Shown here piece after piece: positions 18,461 to 27,906 of a DNA stretch of 64,000 nt. The position numbers were made by a program, and so were the translations under genes. The DNA lies in NCBI GenBank assembly GCA_037200045.1, contig JBBCHM010000002.1, forward strand, positions 733,241 through 797,240. The letters run 5' to 3'. The number at the start of each line of letters is the position of its first letter. Positions within the stretch are counted from its first letter, which is position 1. The notes under the pieces were generated by a model. That model saw only the letters and a list, made by a program, of their open reading frames with translations, made no database searches and was not told where the DNA came from. The stretch is from Rhizomicrobium sp. GTDB taxonomy: Bacteria; Pseudomonadota; Alphaproteobacteria; Micropepsales; Micropepsaceae.

Positions 18461-20635
18461 CGCCGTTCACGAAGCTGATTGCATAGCCGTCGAGCGACAA
18501 CAACGTGCCCGTCGTTCCCGCGATCGTGTAGGGACTCCCGGCCACACTGGCCGTCGCCACCGCGCCGGTGGACGTCACCGATGGCGCACCCGAATAGACG
18601 GCCGCCGCCGTGTCGCCGAGGAAGGCGCCGGTCACGCCGGATTGCAGACCGCTCACGCTATAGTCCGCGGCCACGTCCGCGGTGGCATCGTTGCCGTAGG
18701 TCTTGGTGAGGTTGGCGGTCGTGATGGTGAGCGTCGGCCGATAGGCGAAGATGTAGCGATCGCCGCTCTGCGTCACGCTGCCCGGCGCGTAGGTCGCGAA
18801 GGTCGCGTGCCACACCGCGGTGTTGCCGCTGTCGAGATCGCCGAACGTGTCGTCGGTGGGCGCGCTGGAATAGATCAGCCAGCGGCCGGTGCCGGAGACG
18901 TTCACGGCATCGCTGCCTTCGTCGTTGACGAAGGCGCCGGCCGCGGCCAGCACCACGTCCTCGTCAGTGCCGGCCGTGACCTGGCTGCCCGTGGCGATGG
19001 TGATGTCGCCGGCGCCGGTCACGGTGACCGCACCGGTGCTGGTCACGCCCGCTGTGCCGTTCACCGTGCCGATTCCGAGATCGCCGCTATCGGCGACGGA
19101 TACCGTGCCGGTGTTGGCCGCCAGCGTGCCGATGTTGTTGGTGCTGTCGGTCAGCTCATAGCTGGCGCCCGCACCCAGCAGATCCAGGTTCGCGGCGGCG
19201 ATCGCCACGCTTTGCGTGACCGGACCGGAAAGCGTCCAGGACGAGGGAGGCGCTGCTCAGATCCGGGAGGTCGTCGAGCACCAGGCCGCCGCCATTGCTC
19301 GATTGAATCGCGAGATTGGTGCCGGGCATAAGGCCGCCGCCGCCGAACAGGAAATCGCTGCCGCTGTTACCGCCGATCGCCGCGGTCACGCCGCCGAACA
19401 TCGCGGAGCTTGTGCCGGCGCGGGACAGCAGGCGCAGATAGTTGCCGTAGAGATCGGCCGTCACATTGCCCGCCGGCGAGTCGACATAGGTGTTGGCGGC
19501 GACGGAGGCGCCGTCGAGATAGGTCAGCACCTGCTGCGTGCCGGCCAGCGTGCCGTGAGACACCAGGATATAATAGTAGCCGTTCGCGCCCGTCGTGGCG
19601 CCGCCCACGCCGGTGCCGTCGACCAGCGCCGACACATTCACCGCGCCGGCCGAACCGGACGCCAGCGGGGTCACGCTTGCATCGCTGTAGGCGACGCCCG
19701 TGATCGCCTCCGGCGTCGCCGGATATCGCCACAGGAAATACGGATAGAGCCCCGCACCCGTGCCCCAGACCGTGCTGTCGAAGCCTGCGGGCAGCGTGCC
19801 CTGAAGCTGGGCCGTCGTCTCGCCGGTGACGCCATCGACCGGATTGCCCGCGCCCCTGCCAGACGCGGTGCCGGAGGTCTGCGTATCGAAATAATTGACG
19901 TCGACATCCGAGGATATCGTGTCGTCGTTGTTGCCGAGGAAGCCGCCCACCGCCGCCGCCGGGTCGCTGCTGCTCACCGCGCCGGTGGAATAGGACTCGG
20001 CGATCGCGCCCCCGTCCTCGTTCTCGCCCACCAATCCGCCGACGGATGCGACGAAGCCTCCGCCGCCGTTCAGGCCGGCATGCGCCGCACCCGTCGCATA
20101 ACTTTGCAAGATGGCGCCGGCGTTGTCGCCGACCAAACCGCCCACCCAGGCGCTGTCGTCGCCGCCCGTGGCCGCGCCTGTCGCGTAGGACTGCAAAATG
20201 AGACCATCGTTCTCGCCGGCCAGACCGCCGACAGAAGCCCCGCCATCGCCGGCCGTCGCGGCGCCCGTGGCATAGGATTGCTGGATGCCGCCAATACTGG
20301 TGCCGACGAGACCGCCGACCCAAGCGCCGCCGTCACCGCCGTGGCCGAACCCGTCGCATATGACCCGCCGATGAGGCCGGCATTCGCGCCTGCCAGACCG
20401 CCGACAGAAGCTCCGCCGTCGCCGGCGGACACGGCACCGGTGGCATAAGACTGCCCGATGAGGCCATTGTTGAACCCCACCAGCCCTCCCGCCAGACTTT
20501 GGTGGTTGCCAGCCGTCACGGAGCCGGTGGCATAGGATTGTTCGATATCGCCTTCATTGTCGGCCACCAAACCGCCGGCGTAAGAGCGATCGCCTTCGCT
20601 GATGGTCACCGTGGAACGGGAATGGATATTCGGCA

Positions 20636-20818
20636 GGCGTTCGCCATCCTCGATCATGCCGCAACGTGAAACGCCAGCGTCTCGCGGCCGCGCTCGATGG
20701 CCCTCGTCGACCGACGATCCCGCCGATACGACGCCGGGAAAATCGGAAAGGAAATTCCGTACACCGTGCGGCTTCGCACTTTTTCCTCGTGAACCAATGC
20801 CCAAACCGTTTTCGACAT
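20636..20818 (-). CDS. hicB: HicB-like antitoxin, frameshifted and cut off by exoprotein sequence
   Basis: The antitoxin of a HicAB pair. A very strong ribosome site (AAGGAGG) precedes the ATG at 20818 (MSKTVWALVHEEK). Correcting three single-base indels gives the HicB core: YGISFPDFPGVVSAGSS, then VDEAIERGRETLAFH, then GMIEDGERLP. The normal HicB C-terminus with its DNA-binding domain does not follow; instead the frame enters NIHSRSTVTISEGDRS and the GLUG repeats of the exoprotein. Seen: truncated, fused sequence. Inferred: either a deletion joined two genes, or the assembly did. The end coordinate is the approximate junction. Confidence 0.7.
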
Positions 20819-20855
20819 GCGACCTCCTTGATCGGCGAACTCGAGATAGGCGCCG

Positions 20856-21045
20856 CTACCAGTCTCCAGCCGGCCTGCCGGAAGACGCTGCGCAAGGTTC
20901 CGAGGGGATATCCCGCGCGCCCATATCGATGGTCACGCGCCCCGGCCTTGAAGGATGCGTGTACTGAACGTGGTCGCCGGGGCCCTTGCGCTTCACCACC
21001 CCAGCCATCATCGATGAGCCGCCGGACGACCTCCCGAGGCGTCAT
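20856..21045 (-). CDS. hicA: HicA-like mRNA interferase toxin (frameshifted)
   Basis: The toxin of a HicAB module, a small dsRBD-fold RNase that cleaves mRNA. From ATG 21045 the sequence MTPREVVRRLIDDGW is in frame; then, with two or three single-base corrections, VVKRKGPGDHVQYTHP, SRPGRVTIDMGARDIP and GTLRSVFRQAGW follow, giving the family length of about 60 residues. The catalytic His is the one in GDHVQYTHP. The TAG at 20858-20856 would be the stop. The hicB start is 37 bp further on, and the promoter with a palindrome lies directly upstream. The indels look like sequence errors because the protein is conserved in all frames. Confidence 0.72.
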
Positions 21046-21079
21046 CGTCCCACGCTTGTTCACATCGCCCCCCCTCGGC

Positions 21080-21115
21080 TTGTGTAGATATACACAACAC
21101 CGCGCCCATGCGCAA
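21080..21115 (-). promoter_or_regulatory. hicAB promoter with overlapping palindromic operator
   Basis: On the minus strand TTGCGC (21115-21110) and TATATC (21092-21087) are separated by 17 bp. The -10 lies inside a perfect inverted repeat TTGTGTA-GATA-TACACAA (21080-21097). A repressor bound there would block the promoter, which is how HicB proteins autoregulate. Confidence 0.6.
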
Positions 21116-21138
21116 GCCATCGTGTGTATGCACTGTGT

Positions 21139-21155
21139 AGGGAGTAGCGCTCCCT
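21139..21155 (-). terminator. Hairpin after nusB
   Basis: AGGGAG-CGCTA-CTCCCT on the minus strand, 8 bp after the nusB stop. A 6-bp stem without a clear U-tract; it may end the rib operon before the hicAB promoter. Confidence 0.4.
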
Positions 21156-21162
21156 AGAACTG

Positions 21163-21646
21163 CTATTCGTCCGTCCGGCGGGTTTCGCCGAATTCGGCGG
21201 CGCGTTTTCGGTGCGCCAGCTTGTCCAATGCGGCATTCACGAAGGACGGTTCGTCGGCCGGAGAAAAAAGCGTGGGCGATCTCGGACATATTCGTCGATC
21301 ACCACCCCGGGCGGGCACGTCGCGGCGCGCGATCAGCTCGAAGGTCGCGGCGCGCAGGATGGCGCGCAGGATCGAATCCACGCGCTCCAGCCGCCAGTCC
21401 GCCGCCAGTATCTTGGCGATGGAGCGGTCGATCTCGACCTGGTGCTGCGGCACGCCGCGCACGATGGCTCCGAAGAAATCCGCGTCGGCCTCGCCGCCGC
21501 CGATCTCCGGCTCGCGGCCCAGACGATGCTCGATGAATTCGAGGGCGACGGTTTCCGCGTCCTCGCCGGTGAGCTCCATCTGGTAGACCGCCTGCAACCG
21601 CGTTCAGGCGCGCGGCGCGCCGGGAATCGTAATCCTTGGCGGTCAC
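21163..21646 (-). CDS. nusB: Transcription antitermination factor NusB (frameshifted)
   Basis: The RNA-binding protein that acts with S10 in rRNA antitermination. The pieces are: from GTG 21646, [15 protein letters not shown]; then [56 protein letters not shown]; then, after another frame change, EIAHAFFSG and [20 protein letters not shown]. At least three single-base indels interrupt it. The GTG overlaps the ribH stop (GTGA), the usual ribH-nusB coupling. As nusB is normally important for growth, I read the indels as sequence errors. Confidence 0.85.
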
Positions 21647-22099
21647 CGGTGAACGCCGAGGCGATTGCGCGCGTGGACGAGCGCCAGACACGCCCGCGCC
21701 GCGTCGCCGCCCTTGTCGCCGATCTCGACCGCGGCGCGTTCGCGGGCCTGGTCCTCGTCTTCCACCTGTCAGGATGCCATTGCCGATGCACAAGCCGTGA
21801 TTGATGCCGAGATCCATCAGGCCGCGCGCGGATTCGTTGGAGACGATCTCGAAATGATAGGTCTCGCCGCGGATGACGCAGCGAGCGCGATATAGCCGTC
21901 ATAGCCGCGCCCGCCATGCTCGCCCGAACGCGCGGCGATGGCGATGGCCGGGCGGGATCTCGAGGGCGCCGGGCACCGCGAGGCGCTCGAAATGCGCGTC
22001 GGCCTTCTCCAGCGCCGCCGTGGCGCCGTCGAGCAGCGCGTCGGAGATGTGGGTGTAGAACCGCGCCTCGACGATCAGGATGTTCGGCTTTTCAATCAT
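21643..22099 (-). CDS. ribH: 6,7-dimethyl-8-ribityllumazine synthase (frameshifted)
   Basis: The enzyme that condenses 5-amino-6-ribitylaminouracil with 3,4-dihydroxy-2-butanone phosphate, the penultimate step to riboflavin. From ATG 22099 the sequence [20 protein letters not shown] and [11 protein letters not shown] is clear; after frame changes [30 protein letters not shown] and CIGNGILT follow, including the catalytic His region. The start overlaps the ribBX stop by 8 bp and the stop overlaps the nusB start. Several single-base indels are needed to join the pieces. Confidence 0.87.
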
Positions 22100-23231
22100 G
22101 GGTCTGTTCCTCGCCGCGGATGGCGTGCGTGCCGACGATGTTGAGGTCGTAGCCTTCCAGCGCGACGATCTTCTTCTCCGGCGTGTCGGTCAAAAGGACC
22201 ATGTCCTTCACGCCGAGATCGAGCAGTATCTGCGCGCCGACGCCCGTAACTCCTTCACCCGGCGGCGGTCGATGTCCTCGGTCACCCGCCGCGTCACGAT
22301 GTCGGAGACGAAGGTCGGACGCGTGGTGCGCATGCAGCACCACGACGCCGCGCCCCTCCTTGGCGATGATGCGCATGGATTCGCCCAGCACGTCGCGTTT
22401 CGGCGGACTTCCAGTCCAGCATGTCGGTGAAGATGTTGACCGCGTGCATGCGCACCAGCACCGGCTCCGGCCCCGACAGATCGCCCTTCACCAGCGCGAT
22501 ATGCTCGGCATATTCGAGCTCGTTGGACGTAGACATACATCGTCCAGAGGCCGCCATGTGGCTTTCGAACGGCCCTTCGACCGTGCGCTTGACGAAGTGG
22601 TCGTATTTGCGGCGGTAGGAGATCAAATCCGCGATGGTGCCGATCTTGAGGCCGTGGAGCTGGGCGAAGGGCACGAGGTCGGGCAGCCGCGCCATCGTGC
22701 CGTCGTCGTTCATGATCTCGCAGATGACGCCGGCCGGGATCAGGCCGGCCAGGCGGGCGATGTCGACCGCCGCTTCGGTGTGCCCCGCCCCGCACCAGCG
22801 CGCCGCCATGGCGGGCGACCAGCGGAAAAACATGGCCGGGCGAGGTGATGTCGGCGGCGCCCTTGGTCGGATCGATCGCCCACCGAGATCGTGTGGGCGC
22901 GGTCATGCGCCGAGATGCCGGTCGAGATGCCTTCGCGGGCCTCGATGGAGATCGTGAAGGCGGTCTGGTTCGGGGTGCCGTTGACCTGGGTCATCATCGG
23001 GATGTTCAGGTCGTTGGCGCGCTCCTGCGTCAGCGCCAGGCAGATCAGGCCGCGGCCGAACCTGGCCATGAAATTGACCGCCTGGGGCGTGCACATCTGC
23101 GCCGGGATGACGAGGTCGCCCTCGTTCTCGCGTCGTCGGCGTCCATCAGGATGAACATGCGCCCGTTGCGCGCGTCCCTCGATGACGTCTTCGATCTTCG
23201 AAATGTAATCGTGATAGACCGCGACGTTCAT
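22092..23231 (-). CDS. ribB: 3,4-dihydroxy-2-butanone 4-phosphate synthase with degenerate GTP cyclohydrolase II domain (RibBX-like, frameshifted)
   Basis: The N-terminal domain ([55 protein letters not shown]) is a DHBP synthase that makes the four-carbon unit of riboflavin. The C-terminal domain resembles GTP cyclohydrolase II, but where that enzyme has its three zinc Cys this protein reads [20 protein letters not shown], with no Cys. It is therefore probably not a cyclohydrolase, as in RibBX proteins, and a separate RibA is expected elsewhere. At least six single-base indels break the frame. The ATG overlaps the ribE stop (ATGA). Confidence 0.85.
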
Positions 23232-23823
23232 CCCTTCACGAGCCTCGCCACATAGCGCGCCAGAAGATCGATCTCGAGATTGACCTTCATGCCGGGCTTC
23301 AGCTTTCCGAAGGTCGTCACCTTCTGCGTGTGCGGGATGATGTTCACGCCGAAGCGGGCGCCGTCGACGTCGTTGACCGTCAGCGACACGCCGTCGAGCG
23401 CCACCGAGCCCTGGCCGCGATGAGCCTGGCCAGCGCGACCGGCGCCTCGAACACCACGCGGATGGATTCGCCTTCCGGGAGGACCAATTTGACCTCGGCC
23501 ACGCCGTCGACATGGCCGCTGACGATATGGCCGCCGAACTCGTCGCCGACCCGCATGGTGGGCGTTCGAGGTTGACGCCGTCGCCCGGCTTCCAGCTTCC
23601 CAGCGTGGTCTTCGACAGCGTCTCGCCCGAGGCGGTGGCGGCGAACCAGCAGTCTTTGGCGGTGCCCTTGTCGACTACGGTCTGGCAGATGCCCGCGCAG
23701 GCGATGGAGGCGCCGAGCTCGATCCGCGACACGTCGTAGTCGGTCGCGATCACGACATGGGTGTCGCCGCGCTTCTCGACCTGGCGCACGCGACCCGACA
23801 TCGGTGACAATTCCGGTGAACAT
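23228..23823 (-). CDS. ribE: Riboflavin synthase alpha subunit (frameshifted)
   Basis: The trimeric enzyme that dismutates two lumazine molecules to riboflavin. From ATG 23823 it starts [10 protein letters not shown], then in another frame [19 protein letters not shown] and [20 protein letters not shown], then [20 protein letters not shown] (the second-barrel GHxVSGHVD motif), then [11 protein letters not shown] and [10 protein letters not shown]. Both barrels are represented. At least three indels. The stop overlaps the ribBX start; ribD ends 10 bp upstream of the start. Confidence 0.88.
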
Positions 23824-23833
23824 GGCGCTCCTT

Positions 23834-24937
23834 TTAGGCTCTGGCCCGATAGCTTTCCAGCAGATCGGCGCCGATTTTCCGCACCGACTCCAGCGTAAAC
23901 CTTGGCGCCGCGCCCATGGTAGCGGCCGCCAGCGCACCGATCCCATCGTGCCCACCGCCGCCCAGCGCCATCGGCGCGGTGAATATCTCCAGCGCATCCG
24001 CCAGCCCTGGTCGAGGAAGGCGGCGTGGACGGCGGCGCCGCCCTCCACCAACAGCCGCGTAACGTTCCGCTTCGACAGTTTCGGTCAGCATTTGCGTTCA
24101 GGTCCGGTCTGCCCCGCGCGTCCGGCGCGACACGGACGATCTCGACGCCCTTGGCGGACAGCTTCGCACCATCCGCCTCGATCGTGGTGAAGACAACCGT
24201 CGGATTGCGGAAGGCTCCTTCCGCCAATTTCGCGGTCGCACTCAGCCGCAAGCGCGAGTCGAGGACCACCCGCAGGGGAGAATGGCGCTCGAGACCCCGC
24301 GATGCGGCAGGTCAGTTCCGGATCGTCGGCCAAAGCGGTGCCGATGCCCACCAGGATCGCGTCGTTGCGCGCGCGCAGGAGATGTCCGAAGCGGCGGGAC
24401 TGCGGGCCGGTGATCCATTTGCTGTCGCCGGATGACGTCGCGGTCTTGCCGTCCAGACTCTGGGCGATCTTCAGCGTGACGAAAGGCCGGCCGCGCCGGA
24501 TGTGGCTGAAGAAGCCTTCGAGGGCGGGCGCCGCCGCCTGTTCCTCGATCCCGACATCGACGGCGATCCCGGCCGCCGTCAGCCTGGCGATCCCTGCCCG
24601 TCCACGCGCGGATCAGGATCGCCGCAAGCGACCACCGCGCGCGCCACGCCGGCCGCGAATCAGAAGATCGGCGCAGGGGCCTCCGGTCAGCCCGATATGC
24701 GAACAGGGTTCGAGCGTCACATAGGCCGTCGCGCCGCGCGCCGCCGCGCCGGCCGCGGCAGAGCCACCGCCTCGGCGTGCGGGCGGCCGCTTCGTCGGTC
24801 CGACCGCGCGCCACGACGCTGCCGTCCGGCGCGACGAGGACGCAGCCGACCGAAGGCACCCGGCCGGTGCGGCCGACGCCGCGCGACGCCAGCGCGATGG
24901 CGTGGCGCATGTGGCGGCGGTCGGCCTCCGCCGTCAT
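23834..24937 (-). CDS. ribD: Bifunctional diaminohydroxyphosphoribosylaminopyrimidine deaminase / reductase (frameshifted)
   Basis: The second and third steps of riboflavin synthesis. The ATG at 24937 opens [20 protein letters not shown] and [15 protein letters not shown]; the zinc deaminase motif follows in another frame around 24780-24660 (a [16 protein letters not shown]-like stretch). The reductase part shows [37 protein letters not shown] and [13 protein letters not shown]. Many single-base indels (at least six) separate the pieces. The start overlaps the CPBP stop (ATGA). Confidence 0.85.
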
Positions 24938-25721
24938 GGGTAGAACACCGAGAACAGGATGGCGGTCGCGTTGTAGGCGGCGTGCGCCGCGAAAGACGTC
25001 CGCAGCGAGCCGGTGCGCACGACCCATTGCGCCAGGATCACGCGGCCGCGAACAGCTCGGCGGTGAATACCAGACCCTGAAGGCCGGGATGGATGAAGAG
25101 ATGTCCGTGCGCCAGCGCGAAGCCGAGCGCGGTGATCAGCGTGCCCAGCCACGCCCCCCGTCGCGCGCAGCGCCCAGGAGAGGAACAGGCCGCGAAAGAA
25201 ATACTCCTCGACGAAGGGCGCGAACAACGCGATGACCGCGAGGGCGAGCACGAACTGGCCGGCGCCGTGCGGTTCGAGCATGCGCTCGATATCGGTCTCT
25301 TCGAACCGGATATGCAGGAAGCGCTGCAGCAGCTCGTTTCCGCCGTTGAGCAGGATCGACAAGCCGAGACCGCTCAGGACCGCCAAGACAAAGCCGGCGC
25401 GCGAACCGAAGAAAAGAAATGCGCCGTCGGCCGCTCGAACCGCCAGCGGGCCACCAGCCAGACGACGACCAGGAGGCCGACATCGCTCAGCACGATGAGC
25501 GCCTGGTTGGCCGTGAAGCTGGTGCGCAGGAAGGCGGTGAGGTTCGCGGCCGTCGGGTGGAAACCGTATCGCATCGCGATCAGGACGCCGGCGACGCCCG
25601 CCAGCGCGGCCAGCACGATGCCGGCGAAGGTCCCGCCGAAGAAGGCGATGAAGAGGTCCCACCATCGCACGCGGCCGTCGCGCCGGCTTGGCACGGGCTC
25701 TGGGACTGACGGTTCGGCCAT
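24934..25721 (-). CDS. CPBP family intramembrane metalloprotease (frameshifted)
   Basis: A CAAX-protease/bacteriocin-processing type membrane enzyme inserted in the riboflavin operon. It starts MAEPSVPEPVPSRRDG at 25721, followed by hydrophobic segments (FIAFFGGTFAGIVLAALAGV, LIVLSDVGLLVVVWLVA), the first motif VEEYFFRGLF, a second block near 25080, and the last motif HAAYNATAIL. About three to four single-base indels are needed. The stop overlaps the ribD start. Its link to flavin synthesis is not known; position in the operon suggests co-expression only. Confidence 0.8.
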
Positions 25722-25741
25722 CGGCGCTCGCGACAAGATTT

Positions 25742-26204
25742 TCAGGTCTTGTCGTCCCCGCCTTCGAGCTCGCCGATCAGCATCTCGAAATCCTTGGTCT
25801 CGCGAAATTCTTGTAGACCGAGGCGAAGCGCACATAGGGCCACTTTGTCGAGGCTTTGCAGGGCCTGCATGATCAGCTCGCCGATCACCGGCGACGGGAT
25901 CTCGTTCTCGCCCATGCTTTCGAGCCGGCGCACGATGCCGGTGATGGTGCGGTCGATGCGCTCGCGCTCCACGGGGCGCTTGCGCAAAGCGTGGTTCATC
26001 GAGCGTTCGAGCTTCTCGCGCTCGAAGGGCTCGCGCCGCCCGTTCTTCTTCACCACGATCAATTCGCGCAGCTGGACGCGCTCGAAGGTCGTGAAGCGGC
26101 CGCCGCATTCGGGCAATGGCGCCGCCGCCGGATCGCCGAATTGTCCTCGCTCGGACGGCTGTCCTTCACCTGGGTATCGTCATGTCCGCAAAAGGGCAGC
26201 GCAT
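25742..26204 (-). CDS. nrdR: Transcriptional repressor NrdR (frameshifted)
   Basis: The zinc-ribbon/ATP-cone repressor of ribonucleotide reductase genes. From ATG 26204 a corrected start gives [20 protein letters not shown] and the second pair [17 protein letters not shown], so four zinc Cys are present; then the ATP cone [16 protein letters not shown] and [16 protein letters not shown], and the end [17 protein letters not shown]. At least four indels, one in the TTTTT run right after the start. It lies 12 bp after glyA, the standard alphaproteobacterial order. Confidence 0.9.
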
Positions 26205-26216
26205 GGTCGCTCTCGT

Positions 26217-27489
26217 TTATGGGTAGATGGGAAATCGGTGGCAAAGATCGTGCACCCGCGCCGCGACGGAGGCCTCGACCGCGACGTCTCCGCCTCGCCG
26301 TTCTTGGCGACCGCGTCGACGATCTCGACGATCAGTTTTCCGATCTCGCGGAATTCCGCCGTGCCGAAGCCGCGTGTCGTGCCGGCGGGCGTGCCGAGGC
26401 GGATGCCGGAGGTGATCGCCGGCCTTTTCGGTATCGAACGGCACGGCGTTCTTGTTGGTGGTGATCGCGGCGCGGTCCAGCGCCTTCTCGGTGTCACGGC
26501 CCTTGGCGCCCTTGGGGCGCAGGTCCACCAGCATCAGATGCGTGTCGGTGCCGCCCGAGACGATGTCGAGCCCCCGCAGCCTGCAGCGTCTCGGCGAGGA
26601 CTTTCGCGTTGTCGACCACGGCCTTCGCATAGAGCTTGAATTCGGGGCGAAGGGCTTCGCCGAACGCGACTGCCTTCGCGGCGATCACGTGCATCAGAGG
26701 GCCGCCCTGCAGGCCCGGGAACACGGCGGAGTTGATCTTCTTGCCGAGCTCGGCGTCGCGCGACAGGATCATGCCGCCGCGCGGGCCGCGCAGCGTCTTA
26801 TGCGTCGTCGTCGTGACGACATGGGCGTGCTCCAGCGGATTGGGATGCACGCCGCCCGCGACCAACCCGGCGAAATGCGCCATGTCCACCATCAGATAGG
26901 CGCCGACCGCGTCCGCGATGGCGCGGAAGCGCGGAAAGTCGATGATCCGCGGATAGGCCGAGCCGCCGGCGATGATGATCTTCGGCTTGTGGGCGCGAGC
27001 GAGCGCTTCGACCTCGTCCATGTCGATTCGCTGATCCTGGCGGCGCACCGTGTAGGACACCGGCTTGAACCACTTGCCGGACTGGTTGGCGGGCGCCCCA
27101 TGCGTCAGATGGCCACCGGCCGCCAGATCGAGGCCCAGAAAAATATCTCCAGGTTGCATGAGGGCGAAGAACACGGCTTGGTTGGCCTGCGCGCCGGAAT
27201 GCGGCTGGACGTTGACGAAGTCGCAGTCGAACAACTGCCGGGCGCGGCCGATCGCGAGTTCCTCGGCGATGTCGACGAATTCGCAGCCGCCATAGTAACG
27301 CCGACCGGGATAGCCTTCGGCGTACTTGTTGGTCAGCACCGAACCCTGAGCTTCGAGAACCGCGCGCGAGACAATGTTCTCGGACGCGATCAGCTCGATC
27401 TTCTCGCGCTGGCGGCCGAGTTCCAGCGCGATGGCGCGCGCCACATCGGGATCGGTTTCGGCCAATTTGCCGTTGAAAAAGCTTGACAA
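26217..27489 (-). CDS. glyA: Serine hydroxymethyltransferase (frameshifted near the 3' end)
   Basis: The PLP enzyme that interconverts serine and glycine with tetrahydrofolate. The first 340 residues are in one frame and include [37 protein letters not shown], the PLP-lysine motif [16 protein letters not shown] and LQGGPLMH. After about 26575 the frame changes several times ([51 protein letters not shown]). I prefer the TTG at 27489 as start ([13 protein letters not shown]), because AGGAG lies 5 bp upstream and it matches the family N-terminus; an ATG at 27522 is also open. First gene of the operon running to nusB. Confidence 0.92.
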
Positions 27490-27906
27490 TAATACTCCTG
27501 CAGCGTCGGCGACTGCCACCATTGCGACCTCGAATACCGTTGGACCTGCGGCCCCTCGGAGCCGGCTGGATACCCCTACCCCTTTACCAAATCTAGCGCC
27601 AGATCGCCCCGCCCCTCCCAGGTCTGCGACGCCTGGGCGCTGTCAGGCCGGGCGAGATGTTGGCCGCTCCAAGACTTCCCCAAGGAGAGTTGACAGCGAT
27701 TTCATGACGAAGGGACGATGGGATTGCTGTCTCACAAAGACGAACGAATCGACTCAAGTCGAAACCGGCATTAACTCAAATAGAAAAGAATAAATTGCCG
27801 CAGGCAATCCACGCACACTCAAAGTAACTTGTATGTATTGATTTCGCGCCCAGACCAAGCAATACCAATACGTTGATTGAAACCCATGAGTAGAGGGTGT
27901 GTACCT
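27490..27906. other. Intergenic region between glyA and mucR (divergent promoters)
   Basis: About 415 bp without a convincing gene. The glyA side is GC-rich with short C-runs. The mucR side (27760-27900) is AT-rich and carries GTATTG (27833-27838) and its inverted copy CAATAC (27861-27866), then a second CCAATACG and TTGATTG, which could be regulator sites. A short duplication (ATGAGTAG twice, 27885 and 27907) surrounds the mucR start. No riboswitch fold was recognised. Confidence 0.5.

Larger units (their letters stand above)
14856..20636 (-). pseudogene. Large GLUG/MBG-repeat exoprotein (TpsA-like), frame broken, N-terminus missing
   Basis: The partner exoprotein of the downstream TpsB. 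Read across frames from 20636 to 14856 it has about seven GLUG repeats (GGLVGxNxGxIxxSYATG, about 20600-19950), a region with NYFDTQTSGTA, beta-rich sequence, about 13 MBG-type repeats (RPITVTADxxTRHYGDANP, about 18450-15570) and a unique C-terminus ending DRLLSAG. The frame changes at about 20330, 19220, 17611 and 16250. No signal peptide and no N-terminal haemagglutinin secretion domain is present; at the 5' end the sequence runs straight into hicB. Either the gene is truncated by a rearrangement, or the DNA is misassembled here. Several of the frame changes look like single-base errors in G/C runs. Confidence 0.75.

Noticed and set aside
17793-19331. Plus-strand open frame of 512 residues across the MBG repeats
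   Set aside because: It is the antisense of the repeat array; its Arg/His-rich repeated sequence mirrors the coding repeats on the other strand.
21163-27489. Pseudogene decay of the riboflavin operon
   Set aside because: Residues across all frames are conserved, all start/stop overlaps are kept, and needed genes such as nusB and glyA are hit equally, which points to sequence errors.
27490-27906. Riboswitch upstream of glyA
   Set aside because: I could not find the conserved cores or pairing of glycine, THF, SAM or ZTP riboswitches.
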